The translations under genes and the position numbers were made by a program. From NCBI GenBank assembly GCA_028694805.1, contig JAQVKD010000006.1, positions 1 to 37,614 on the forward strand: a stretch of 37,614 nucleotides of DNA. The letters are read 5' to 3'. Under the pieces are notes generated by a model, which ran no database searches, had not been told where the DNA came from, and saw only the letters and a list, made by a program, of their open reading frames with translations. Below, piece after piece: positions 28,314 through 37,614 of this stretch (positions are counted from its first letter, which is position 1; each line of letters begins with the position of its first letter). The stretch is from Candidatus Dojkabacteria bacterium (GTDB taxonomy: Bacteria > Patescibacteriota > Dojkabacteria > SC72).

Positions 28314-29864
28314 ATGAAGAAGAAAAAGAAGAGAAATGGTAAAGCTGTTTTAGCATCAATATTAGTTACACTAACAATCTATACAGGAGCCCTACTTATA
28401 TTCCTATATGTTAAAGGCTGGCGAATCGATTTTATAGATCAATCCATTAAAAAAATCGGTGTATTAACCGTAGAAAGTTCACCAATGTTGGCCGAAATTT
28501 ATGTAAATGATGAATATAAAGGAAAAACTAATAAGAGCATGACATTGGATATTGGCGACTATGATGTGATGGTCAGTAAAGAGGGATATTTTGATTGGAA
28601 TAAAGAAGTTAGTATTCTAGAAGAGAAATCAACGCCTGTGTATCCATATCTTATAAAATCTGAATTTAAAGAAGAGAATATATATACTTCTGACACTCCA
28701 ATAGAGAAATCTTGGGTAGATTCAGATAATAATCACTTTATGTTTATGACAGAAACTGAAGATTCATTTAAGCTATACTACTACAATCCTAACCCAAGTT
28801 TCTTGTCAATCAGCTCTCTGCCAGTTAATATTCTAACCATACCTATTAATAATGAAGAAAATACTATATCCGATGTAAATATAAAGTTATCACCCTCCGG
28901 AGATTTAGCAATATTAAAAATATCAGAAGAAGATTCTAAAGACCCTTCTCGCTTTATAATCCCCACTACAACAGAGATATCATATAACTCACTATCAAAT
29001 TACTCTATTAATCTAAATGATTTTGAAGATTTCCAAATAACATGGGCTGAAAATGAAAAGTATTTAATATTAGAATCAGATTCAGAAGTAATCTCATATT
29101 CACTTAATAAAGGTACAAAACAACTCCTATTAAGAAAAACAGATTCTTTAGATAAATGGACGACTGATAGTGATGGATATTTCTATATATTTAGACATAT
29201 AGAAAATGAAGATGAAACCATAATAGAATATTCTTTAAAACAATATAATTTAGATGGCTCTGGAGAGGTAGAAGTTATTTCATCTCTGTATCTGCAAAAC
29301 GATACTACATTTATAGATCAATATCGTTCTACAGATTTTGCGTTTGGATTTTTCACAAATTCCCCAGAAAATACACAAACTATAGGAGAAATAACTAATT
29401 TCGCAGTTAATCAAGATGTTGATGGAATATTTATAAAAACTACAGAAGCCTCTTACTGGTATGATATGACTATAGGGAAATATATTACAATCTCTCCATA
29501 TCCAGTAGATATTGTTGAATTTTCACCTGATGAAGATAAATTACTCATAAAAACTCCAACTGAATATCAAATTTTTGTATTTGATAAAGAAGAAGGAGAT
29601 CATACAATCACTATAGGAACACACTATATAGAAAATATTAATATTGATCAAATTACACAAATCAATTGGTTATCAAATTCTTCATATATTCAGTATGCAG
29701 AAGACAACTTTATATATATAGCTGACAAAGAAGGAGAAAACAAAACCCCTATCCTATCTTCCGAAGATGTTCTTTACTGGACTGTAAGGAATTCTAGAGA
29801 TAAGCTTATCACAATAGTTAATACAGAAGAAGGTTTTACGATAACCTCTTATCTAATACATTAA
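28314..29864 (+). CDS. PEGA domain protein, N-terminal TM, probable beta-propeller C-terminus
   Basis: GVLTVESSPMLAEIYVNDEYKGKTNKSMTLDIGDYDVMVSKEGYFDWNKEV. Confidence 0.8.
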   Translation: MKKKKKRNGKAVLASILVTLTIYTGALLIFLYVKGWRIDFIDQSIKKIGVLTVESSPMLAEIYVNDEYKGKTNKSMTLDIGDYDVMVSKEGYFDWNKEVSILEEKSTPVYPYLIKSEFKEENIYTSDTPIEKSWVDSDNNHFMFMTETEDSFKLYYYNPNPSFLSISSLPVNILTIPINNEENTISDVNIKLSPSGDLAILKISEEDSKDPSRFIIPTTTEISYNSLSNYSINLNDFEDFQITWAENEKYLILESDSEVISYSLNKGTKQLLLRKTDSLDKWTTDSDGYFYIFRHIENEDETIIEYSLKQYNLDGSGEVEVISSLYLQNDTTFIDQYRSTDFAFGFFTNSPENTQTIGEITNFAVNQDVDGIFIKTTEASYWYDMTIGKYITISPYPVDIVEFSPDEDKLLIKTPTEYQIFVFDKEEGDHTITIGTHYIENINIDQITQINWLSNSSYIQYAEDNFIYIADKEGENKTPILSSEDVLYWTVRNSRDKLITIVNTEEGFTITSYLIH

Positions 29865-29868
29865 GAAG

Positions 29869-29944
29869 CGCATCCGGCCGGAATCGAACCGACAACCTAC
29901 GCGTTAGGAGTGCGTTGCTCTATCCAAAGTTGAGCTACGGATGC
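29869..29944 (-). tRNA. tRNA-Arg (CCT), no encoded CCA
   Basis: Minus: GCATCCG...ACGCA-CTCCTAA-CGCGT...GGTTCGATTCC...CGGATGC. Confidence 0.9.
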
Positions 29945-29991
29945 ATATAATCCCATATTATACTACACTCTCATGGTATAATATAAATCGA

Positions 29992-32847
29992 ATGGATAAT
30001 GAAAGGATCGTAATAAAAGGAGCTAAACAACATAACCTCAAAAATATCTCCTTAGAATTACCAAAAAATAAATTAATAGTATTTACTGGAGTATCAGGAA
30101 GTGGAAAATCTTCACTAGCTTTTGATACCCTATATGCTGAAGGACAAAGAAGATATGTAGAATCCCTATCTTCTTATGCTAGACAATTCTTAGGGCTAAT
30201 GGAGAAACCAGATGTAGAATCAATTACAGGCCTTTCTCCATCAATATCTATAGATCAGAAGACTACAGGAAGCAATCCTAGATCAACAGTTGGAACTATT
30301 ACAGAGATATATGGGTACCTAAGACTTCTATATGGCCATATAGGAGTTCCACACTGTCCTAAGTGCGGCTCAGAGATTAAATCACAAACCATTCAACAAA
30401 TAGCTTCACAAATTGAAATAGAATTTAAAGATAGTGAGAAGTTTCAGATATTAGCACCACTTATAAGAAACAAAAAAGGAGAATACTCTGCTTTATTTGA
30501 AAGACTCTTGAACAAAGGCTTTCTTAGAGTCAGTATCGATGGAGAAAACTATCAACTAGATGAAATTGATAATATTAAAATAGATAAGAATAAAAAACAT
30601 AATATTAATCTCGTTATTGATCGTTTAACTGGTAAGAAAGAGTGCGATGAACAATCACATAAAAGATTGGTAGATTCACTTGAGGTTGCATCACATATGG
30701 CTGATGGGGAGATCATTATCAAACACAACCAAGAAGAGAAATTCTTCTCAGAAAAGTTTACATGTTTTAATTGTAATATCTCTTATCCTAAAATAACACC
30801 TGCAACTTTCTCTTTTAACTCACCAGAAGGTGCGTGTCCGAATTGCTCTGGACTGGGGAGAATTAAAGAAATAGAGATAACCAAACTATATAATCCAAAC
30901 TTAACAATTTTAGAAGGTGGTATATTTCCATGGTCTAATAGAATGAGTAAGGATACTTGGAATAAAAGAATTTTAGAAGCAATAGCTACAGAACATAACT
31001 TTAATTTGAAAACTAAAATTAAAGATTATCCTAAAGAGATCTTTGATCTAATATTCTATGGAAAAGGAGCTAAATCATATTACAAAATTAACTATACAAA
31101 CAGATTTGGAAGAGAAAGAGTCTATGACGTCACCTATGAAGGTGTTATAAATGAACAAGAAAGGTTATACAAAGAGACAGATTCTGAATTTAGAAGAGCA
31201 GAAATAGAAAAATATATGATAGAAGAAGTCTGCCCTGTTTGTAATGGACAGAGATTAAAGAATTTTGCACTTTCTACTACAATTAATGATAAAAATATCA
31301 TAGATCTCACTGAATTTTCTATAAGTAAACTACAAAGGTTTTTAAAAGATATTAATCTTAAAGGTAATGACAAGGAAATTTCTAAACCAATATTAAAGGA
31401 AATTAATTCTAGATTAGAATTTCTAATAAATGTAGGTCTAGATTATCTCACTCTATCAAGAAGATCTAATACTTTATCTGGTGGAGAATCACAAAGAATT
31501 AGATTGGCATCACAGATTGGCACAGGACTTTCTGGAGTGCTATATGTGTTAGATGAGCCCTCTATTGGGCTACATTCTAGAGACGTATCTAGATTAATTA
31601 CATCCTTGGAGAATCTAAGAGATAGTGGGAATACAGTGATTGTAGTAGAACATGATGAAAATACAATGCAACATGCTGATCATATAGTAGATATAGGACC
31701 AAAAGCAGGTAAAAAAGGTGGAAAAATAGTGGGACAGGGATCAATTAATGATATAAAGCAGACCAACTCTTTAACTGCCAAATATCTCAATAGAAGCCTT
31801 GTTGTAGGTAAAAGTATACATAATAGAATCCAAAATAAAAAAGATATAATTAAACATAAGACGATATCTGTAGTTGGTGTAAAAACTCATAATTTGAAAA
31901 ACGTAACCCTAGAAATTCCACTAAACACACTCACATGTATTACTGGAGTATCTGGTAGTGGAAAGTCATCATTAATTAATGACACCCTATACCCTGCCCT
32001 TATGAATCAGAAAATGAATGGAAAACAGATAGAGGGTAAATATGAAGATATTTATGGTTTGGAGGAAATAGATAAGGTAATTGGTATAGATCAGTCTCCT
32101 ATTGGAAGGACACCAAGATCCAATCCTGCTACATATACCGGCGTTTTTACGCCTATCAGAGAGCTCTTCTCACAAACACAAGAGGCCAGGTCTAGGGGGT
32201 ATAACATGGGTAGATTTAGCTTTAATGTAAAAGGTGGAAGGTGTGAAAAGTGCCGTGGTGACGGCCAAATCAAGGTTGAAATGCAGTTCTTACCAGACAT
32301 GTATATCACCTGTGATGAGTGTGGTGGAAAGAGATATAATGAGGAAGTTTTAGATATAGACTATAGGGGCAAGAATATTGCAGAAGTTCTACAGATGACG
32401 GTAGATGAAGCAATGAATTTTTTCAAAAATATTCCATCCATAAATAGACGACTCAAAGTTTTACAAGATGTAGGTCTAGGATATATACAACTTGGCCAGT
32501 CTGCACTTACCCTCTCTGGTGGAGAATCACAGAGAATAAAATTATCAAAAGAGCTATCAAAAATGAGTAGAGGTCATACTGTATATATTCTAGACGAGCC
32601 TACTACAGGTCTTCACTTCTACGATATAGACAAACTACTAATCCTCCTCAGAGGTTTGGTAGACAGGGGTGATACAGTAATAATTATTGAACACAATCTC
32701 GATGTAATTCGACAAGCAGATTGGGTAATAGATCTTGGACCAGAAGGTGGAGACAAAGGTGGAGAGATAATTGCACAGGGAGATATAAAAGATATAGAGG
32801 ATTGCAAAAACAGCTATACTGGACAATGGTTGAGAAAAAAGGATTAG
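29992..32847 (+). CDS. uvrA: Excinuclease ABC subunit A
   Basis: MDNERIVIKGAKQHNLKNISLELPKNKLIVFTGVSGSGKSSLAFDT, two ABC signatures, Zn motifs; start trimmed because the track ORF begins inside tRNA-Arg. Confidence 0.98.
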   Translation: MDNERIVIKGAKQHNLKNISLELPKNKLIVFTGVSGSGKSSLAFDTLYAEGQRRYVESLSSYARQFLGLMEKPDVESITGLSPSISIDQKTTGSNPRSTVGTITEIYGYLRLLYGHIGVPHCPKCGSEIKSQTIQQIASQIEIEFKDSEKFQILAPLIRNKKGEYSALFERLLNKGFLRVSIDGENYQLDEIDNIKIDKNKKHNINLVIDRLTGKKECDEQSHKRLVDSLEVASHMADGEIIIKHNQEEKFFSEKFTCFNCNISYPKITPATFSFNSPEGACPNCSGLGRIKEIEITKLYNPNLTILEGGIFPWSNRMSKDTWNKRILEAIATEHNFNLKTKIKDYPKEIFDLIFYGKGAKSYYKINYTNRFGRERVYDVTYEGVINEQERLYKETDSEFRRAEIEKYMIEEVCPVCNGQRLKNFALSTTINDKNIIDLTEFSISKLQRFLKDINLKGNDKEISKPILKEINSRLEFLINVGLDYLTLSRRSNTLSGGESQRIRLASQIGTGLSGVLYVLDEPSIGLHSRDVSRLITSLENLRDSGNTVIVVEHDENTMQHADHIVDIGPKAGKKGGKIVGQGSINDIKQTNSLTAKYLNRSLVVGKSIHNRIQNKKDIIKHKTISVVGVKTHNLKNVTLEIPLNTLTCITGVSGSGKSSLINDTLYPALMNQKMNGKQIEGKYEDIYGLEEIDKVIGIDQSPIGRTPRSNPATYTGVFTPIRELFSQTQEARSRGYNMGRFSFNVKGGRCEKCRGDGQIKVEMQFLPDMYITCDECGGKRYNEEVLDIDYRGKNIAEVLQMTVDEAMNFFKNIPSINRRLKVLQDVGLGYIQLGQSALTLSGGESQRIKLSKELSKMSRGHTVYILDEPTTGLHFYDIDKLLILLRGLVDRGDTVIIIEHNLDVIRQADWVIDLGPEGGDKGGEIIAQGDIKDIEDCKNSYTGQWLRKKD

Positions 32848-33079
32848 TGAAACACTAATTAAAAATCACTATTTACTTCAAATTATTAAAGAGTTAAGAC
32901 TAGAAATATTTAAGTACAACAGTTTGATACATTCTCATAAATTACTATTGGAAAAAGCATCTAGGCCAGGCCCACTTCAAAATAAGTCAAAATAAGTTTC
33001 TTATAATATATTGAAATAGATAACTATGAGTATACGTTAGACCATTAGAAAGGCTTTTAGAAAGTTCCAATGTTTCACT

Positions 33080-34552
33080 TTAATATGAGATGCCGAAAAC
33101 CCACTCTTCTCCAGGCTTTTCACAGTAAATGCATTTACTTGTATTCTTTTTACCCTCTTCTGTTTGACAACGAGTAGTGGCCTTAGTTTCTTCCTTAATT
33201 TTTTCTTCACATTCTGGATCTCCACACCAATGTGCATGTACGAAACCTTTCTTAGAAGAAATTACATCTTTGAATTCTTTATAATCACTAACACTATAGG
33301 TATTAGATATCAAAAGATCTTTTGATCTGCTTAATAAATTCTCTTGAATATCTTCTAACAATTTTTGAACATTTTCATTGACCTCTGAAACATATATATT
33401 ACTTTTTTCAGATGTATCTCTTCGAACAATTACAACCTGTCCAGCTTCCATATCCTTAGGTCCAATTTCAATTCTGACTGGTACACCTTTTTTCTCCCAC
33501 TCATTAAATTTATATCCAGGAGATAAAAATTCTCTATCATCAAATTCTACATTATCAACATCTTTAATAAGTTGATTGTATATACCCCTACTATATTTAA
33601 GAACTTTTTCTTTATTATCATCCTTATATATAGGCACAATCACAACTTTAATAGGGGCTATTTTAGGTGGTACTATTAATCCTTTATCATCACTATGCGA
33701 CATAACTAAAGCACCCATCATTCTTGTACTTACTCCCCAACTTGTCTGCCATGGGTATTTTAGTTTTCCTTCCCGATCAGTAAATTGTATATTGAAAACT
33801 TTAGCAAAATTCTGTCCGAGATCATGAGATGTTCCAAATTGTAAAGATTTTCCATCTTGCATCATAGCTTCTACCCCATATGTATCTAAAGCACCTGCGA
33901 ATTTTTCTGAATTAGATTTTTTACCTATTAATGTTTCTAATGCAAGGACTTCACTAGCGAAGTCTTTATACATATTTAAGGCTTCCATAACCTCTTTAAG
34001 AGATTCTTCATGAGTCTCATGTACTGTATGGCCCTCTTGCCATAAAAATTCTGCAGTTCTAAGAAATGGCCTTGTTCTTTTTTCCCATCTGACGATATTT
34101 GCCCATTGATTAATTTTTAACGGTAAGTCTCTCCAAGATTTAATCCATCTTGAGAATGTATCATACATTATAGTTTCTGATGTTGGTCTAACTATAAGCT
34201 CTTCTTCAAGTTTTGCTTCAGGATCTACCTCAACACCTTTTCCATCTGCTGTTTCTCTTAATCTATAATGTGTAACAATAGCACATTCCTTTGCAAAACC
34301 TTTTACATGATCAGCTTCTTTTGATAGGAAAGATTTAGGTATAAATAGAGGAAAATATGCATTTTTAGCTCCCTTTTCTTTAATTCTTCTATCTAATTCC
34401 TTCTGTATATTTTCCCATATTGCATATCCGTATGGTTTAATAACCATTGATCCTCTTACCGGAGAGTTTTCTGCTAATTCTGCTCTATCTATTATATCTA
34501 GAAACCATTGAGAGTACTCTTCGCTTCTTGGTGTAATTCCTTTATTTGACAT
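33080..34552 (-). CDS. proS: Prolyl-tRNA synthetase, archaeal/eukaryotic-like short form
   Basis: SPVRGSMVIKPYGYAIWENIQ, RPTSETIMYDTFSRWIKSWRDLPLKINQW, C-terminal Zn-like Cys cluster. Confidence 0.95.
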   Translation of the reverse strand: MSNKGITPRSEEYSQWFLDIIDRAELAENSPVRGSMVIKPYGYAIWENIQKELDRRIKEKGAKNAYFPLFIPKSFLSKEADHVKGFAKECAIVTHYRLRETADGKGVEVDPEAKLEEELIVRPTSETIMYDTFSRWIKSWRDLPLKINQWANIVRWEKRTRPFLRTAEFLWQEGHTVHETHEESLKEVMEALNMYKDFASEVLALETLIGKKSNSEKFAGALDTYGVEAMMQDGKSLQFGTSHDLGQNFAKVFNIQFTDREGKLKYPWQTSWGVSTRMMGALVMSHSDDKGLIVPPKIAPIKVVIVPIYKDDNKEKVLKYSRGIYNQLIKDVDNVEFDDREFLSPGYKFNEWEKKGVPVRIEIGPKDMEAGQVVIVRRDTSEKSNIYVSEVNENVQKLLEDIQENLLSRSKDLLISNTYSVSDYKEFKDVISSKKGFVHAHWCGDPECEEKIKEETKATTRCQTEEGKKNTSKCIYCEKPGEEWVFGISY

Positions 34553-34588
34553 ATTGCCTATTGTATCAAAATATATGATAATTAGGCA
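34553..34588. promoter_or_regulatory. Dyad-symmetric divergent promoters between proS and ORF 34589
   Basis: ATTGCCTA (34553-34560)/TAGGCAAT (34583-34590); plus TTGCCT-N17-GATAAT, 6 nt to ATG; minus TTGCCT-N18-TACAAT, 7 nt to ATG. Confidence 0.6.
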
Positions 34589-35005
34589 ATGACTGATAAT
34601 ACAGTTGAGCTAGAAACGAACTCTACTGCCTACACAGAAGAAGCTTATACCCTTCTATCTGATGTAGATCAATTCCCAAAAGAATTTATTTCAAACGTTT
34701 TCGAATCAAAAGAATCCTTAAGCACAGGAAGTGTAACAACATTAGATGGTGAACATTGGTCCAAAGGACTTCTTAAGAGAGATAATGGAGATATTTTACT
34801 TGTTTTCCAACATACACGACATCTTAGTCGACCTACTTTTCGTGTCGTTATAAACGAAGACGATAATGAGAGAAGATTTGAAAGTATCTCTAATGGGGAG
34901 CCTAAAAATACTCCAGCAATAATAGGCAGATTCGAAAAAGGACCAGATGGTATATGGAGACCTATACTATCCTCGGACCAAAGCCCCAATAATCAGCAGC
35001 TTTAG
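34589..35005 (+). CDS. Hypothetical protein (138 aa)
   Basis: Complete ORF with its own promoter; no family recognised. Confidence 0.65.
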   Translation: MTDNTVELETNSTAYTEEAYTLLSDVDQFPKEFISNVFESKESLSTGSVTTLDGEHWSKGLLKRDNGDILLVFQHTRHLSRPTFRVVINEDDNERRFESISNGEPKNTPAIIGRFEKGPDGIWRPILSSDQSPNNQQL

Positions 35006-36362
35006 CTAATGCTGTATTAGGATTCTTAGTTATCCATTCCTTCATATCCATTCTTTGCATAATTAAATCTCTCGCCTGTACAACTGCTTCTACACCAGCT
35101 TCTATACCCCAAGGATGTCCTAGGACTCCACCACCACACTGTATCATTAAATCTTCACCTAATTGTTTTACAACTTCTTCTAGAGATCCTGGATGTAAGC
35201 CACCAGAGGCCACATGCCATACAGGTTTCATGCCATACCAATTTTGACCTAATGTCATAGCTGTCTCTGGAGTTATATCATTTTGTAAAACATCTTTGAT
35301 AAGCTTAGGTTCACCATAGTTTTCCATTTTAGTTTTAGGAGCACCACCATGCAAAGAATCGACACCGATTAATCTCATAAGCTTTGCAATTAAAACCATA
35401 GACATAGAAAAATCCTTTATTTCACCACCATCATAAATACCAGGACCACTCTCTCTATCAAAAAGACTATGCATAGCCCTATGGGCATGTATTGCTAAAC
35501 CTAAATTTCTTTTTCTCATAGTATGTACTGCTGCAAAACCGGTAGTTACGACATCCATCATCATCCATCTACCACCCTCATTCTTAATCATATTAGCCCT
35601 CTCCATCATTACATCTATATCACTATGAGTTATATTACATAAATAGAATTTCTTTTTACCAGAACTCTGCTCAACCTCTCTTCTTACCTTATGAACTTCT
35701 TTAACCCTATCCTCAAACTTATTAAAAAACAAACTTGTCAAATTTTCATCATCCTTCATCCCCTGATACTCTCCATTTGCTGCTGTGAATAGTATTCTAG
35801 CTAACTTTGCCTGTTCTTTATCTGTCCTACCAACTTTAGGTTTAGGTACAGTACAAAGAATCGGTCCATGTGGAATCTCTAATTGGTGTCTAATTCCATC
35901 TACCCCAAAAGCAGGACCCGGCATAGCCTCTATCCATTCTCTAGGAAATCTAATATCAAGTAATCTAAAAGCTTTGAGCATTTTCATACCATCAATATTT
36001 CCGGCAATTCCAGCTAGTAATCCAGAAAGATTACCTGTTTCAAAAAGCTCCTTTTTATAAGCTATCTTAAAAGTTTTAGTCTTAGGATCAATATCAAAAG
36101 CAATACCTCTTAACTTTTCTGCCATTTTAACACCACTATCCTTCCCATCATCAACCTTTGTCCATGTACCAGTAGAACTCTCTGCAGCACAAGCAGCTAC
36201 AGCATTCTCAAATTTATCCATCCCTATACCATCAGCAAGTTCAATATCTAAGTAAGAGATTACATAGTCCTCATCAGGATTCTTAGGTTTCCAACCTTCT
36301 GGAGCAAGATATCCAGAGTGGTATGGGTTTCCATCTTTAGATGTTTTTTTAGTGAATAACAT
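34962..36362 (-). CDS. rbcL: RuBisCO large subunit, divergent form III-like (start placed at MLFTKK)
   Basis: AESSTGTWTKV, CTVPKPKVGR, MKDDENLTSLFFNKFEDRV, AIHAHRAMH, HVASGGLHPG, QCGGGVLGHP. Confidence 0.93.
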   Translation of the reverse strand: MLFTKKTSKDGNPYHSGYLAPEGWKPKNPDEDYVISYLDIELADGIGMDKFENAVAACAAESSTGTWTKVDDGKDSGVKMAEKLRGIAFDIDPKTKTFKIAYKKELFETGNLSGLLAGIAGNIDGMKMLKAFRLLDIRFPREWIEAMPGPAFGVDGIRHQLEIPHGPILCTVPKPKVGRTDKEQAKLARILFTAANGEYQGMKDDENLTSLFFNKFEDRVKEVHKVRREVEQSSGKKKFYLCNITHSDIDVMMERANMIKNEGGRWMMMDVVTTGFAAVHTMRKRNLGLAIHAHRAMHSLFDRESGPGIYDGGEIKDFSMSMVLIAKLMRLIGVDSLHGGAPKTKMENYGEPKLIKDVLQNDITPETAMTLGQNWYGMKPVWHVASGGLHPGSLEEVVKQLGEDLMIQCGGGVLGHPWGIEAGVEAVVQARDLIMQRMDMKEWITKNPNTALAKAADYWGFGPRIV

Positions 36363-36403
36363 AGGCAGTGTATTAAAAAATAATGTTAATATATAATACA
36401 TCT

Positions 36404-37420
36404 ATGATTGAAGATTTTGCAAATACCCATAAACTACCTAAATACAGATCAGATCAGTTTAATGATCAGTTCTATAAACAAGCAATCAATTCCTTTGATG
36501 AATTAACAACTTGGCCTAGTAGTATAAGAGAAAAACTTAAAAAGGAAGTAGAATTCTCTACTTTAGACCATATACAAGATAACTACTCTTCTGCTGGAAC
36601 AACGATAAAGACAGAATTTAAAACAAAAGATGGTTTCCCTATTGAATCAGTATTAATGCAATACAAAGATGGTAGAAATTCAGTATGTGTAAGCTGTATG
36701 AGTGGTTGTCCGGTAGGTTGTGAGTTTTGTGCTACTGGGAAAATGGGATTCAATAGAAATTTAGGTTATAGAGAAATAGTGGATCAAATACTCTACTTCA
36801 AAAGAATGCTTAAGAAAAAGGGAAAAGATGTAACAAATATTGTATTTATGGGTATGGGAGAGCCTATGTTGAATCTGGATAATGTAAAAAAGGCAATTGA
36901 GATTATAAATGACCCTGAGAAAATGAGTATAGGAATTAGACGTGTTACAATCTCTACTGTCGGATATGTTCCACAAATGGAAGAATTCTTTACAGATAAG
37001 CATAAACCTAAGCTTGCAATAAGTCTGCATGCTCCAAATCAAAATATTAGGGAGAAAATAATGCCAAAAATCTCTAAGCTACACCCTATGGAAGAGCTTT
37101 TTGAGTTTGTAAATTGGTATGAAAAGAATATTAACAAGAGAATTACATATGAATATACTTTAATAAAAGGGATAAATGATCAACCTGAACATGCTATTGA
37201 ACTTTCAAAACTACTCTATCAGAGAAAGGCATTAGTTAATGTTATTAGATTTAACCCATCTATCATTTTACCTTTTGAGAAACCAAACGAAGAAACAGTA
37301 CAAAGATTTGTTAAAATATTAAATAACCGCGACATTAAAACAACAATTAGATATTCTATGGGTGATAAAATTGGCGGAGCATGTGGTCAATTACATTCTT
37401 TCAACAGTCTCAATTCCTAG
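36404..37420 (+). CDS. rlmN: 23S rRNA/tRNA adenine-C2 methyltransferase RlmN
   Basis: CMSGCPVGCEFCATGKMGFNRNL, VFMGMGEPMLN, C-terminal GGACGQL. TATAAT 6 nt upstream of ATG at 36404. Confidence 0.96.
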   Translation: MIEDFANTHKLPKYRSDQFNDQFYKQAINSFDELTTWPSSIREKLKKEVEFSTLDHIQDNYSSAGTTIKTEFKTKDGFPIESVLMQYKDGRNSVCVSCMSGCPVGCEFCATGKMGFNRNLGYREIVDQILYFKRMLKKKGKDVTNIVFMGMGEPMLNLDNVKKAIEIINDPEKMSIGIRRVTISTVGYVPQMEEFFTDKHKPKLAISLHAPNQNIREKIMPKISKLHPMEELFEFVNWYEKNINKRITYEYTLIKGINDQPEHAIELSKLLYQRKALVNVIRFNPSIILPFEKPNEETVQRFVKILNNRDIKTTIRYSMGDKIGGACGQLHSFNSLNS

Positions 37421-37614
37421 AAGATTAAGTCCAGTTTTCATTGTCTCTGCAGTAGCTTTTACAATATTTAATAGTAATGCTCTATTCTCCTTATCAGAAT
37501 TAAGAACGTTAACTTCTTGATAAAAGCTATTAAATTTCTGCCCTAATTCGAATAAATATGTACATAAAGTACTTGGAGAATAGTTAATAGCAGAGCTTAG
37601 CACGGCAGTATTAA
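37391..37614 (-). CDS. argS: Arginyl-tRNA synthetase, C-terminal fragment, open at right edge
   Basis: PSTLCTYLFELGQKFNSFYQEVNV...VKATAETMKTGLNLLGIETVERM; frame stays open past 37603. Confidence 0.88.
   Translation of the reverse strand, partial: NTAVLSSAINYSPSTLCTYLFELGQKFNSFYQEVNVLNSDKENRALLLNIVKATAETMKTGLNLLGIETVERM

Noticed and set aside
29941-29991. Upstream start for uvrA
   Set aside because: Begins within the tRNA-Arg gene; the promoter and conserved N-terminus support 29992.
33037-33237. 66-aa minus ORF overlapping proS
   Set aside because: Out-of-frame shadow of the proS 3' end.
1-37614. CRISPR arrays, transposases, integrases, prophage genes, rRNA
   Set aside because: No regularly spaced repeats, mobile-element motifs or rRNA signatures seen.

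Overview
AT-rich, gene-dense window of a small-genome bacterium. Protein content (form III-like RuBisCO, SD-poor starts, very short intergenic gaps) suggests a Patescibacteria/CPR lineage; I infer this and have not tested it. The standard genetic code fits. Left to right: rseP-frr-NYN-tsf-rpsB, radC, topA, dprA, a cell-shape operon (mreB-mreC-mreD-PBP2-FemX), rpmB, an M50 protease, a probable 6S-like ncRNA with its own promoter, tRNAs (Thr, Tyr, Thr, Trp), rpmG-secE-nusG-rplK-rplA, a structured L10 leader with rplJ-rplL, a 7TM/ATP-grasp amidoligase operon convergent with a second mreB plus a DUF1704/MATCAP-like metallopeptidase, a PEGA protein, tRNA-Arg, uvrA, proS, a divergent form III-like RuBisCO, rlmN and the 3' end of argS. 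The best candidate for an undescribed system is 20294-28275: four ATP-grasp ligases (one fused to a retropepsin-like domain, one carrying a decayed cyanophycin-synthetase Mur-ligase remnant), a 7TM_transglut-type membrane protein, and an opposing mreB2-DUF1704 unit. Other notable points are interlocked divergent promoters with almost no 5' leader, candidate structured RNAs (6S-like, rpsB leader, L10 leader K-turn, an orphan-promoter RNA antisense to the NYN gene), an EF-Ts with two UBA domains, and an S2 with an alpha-CTD-like tail. All homology calls are by eye from remembered family motifs; no searches were run.
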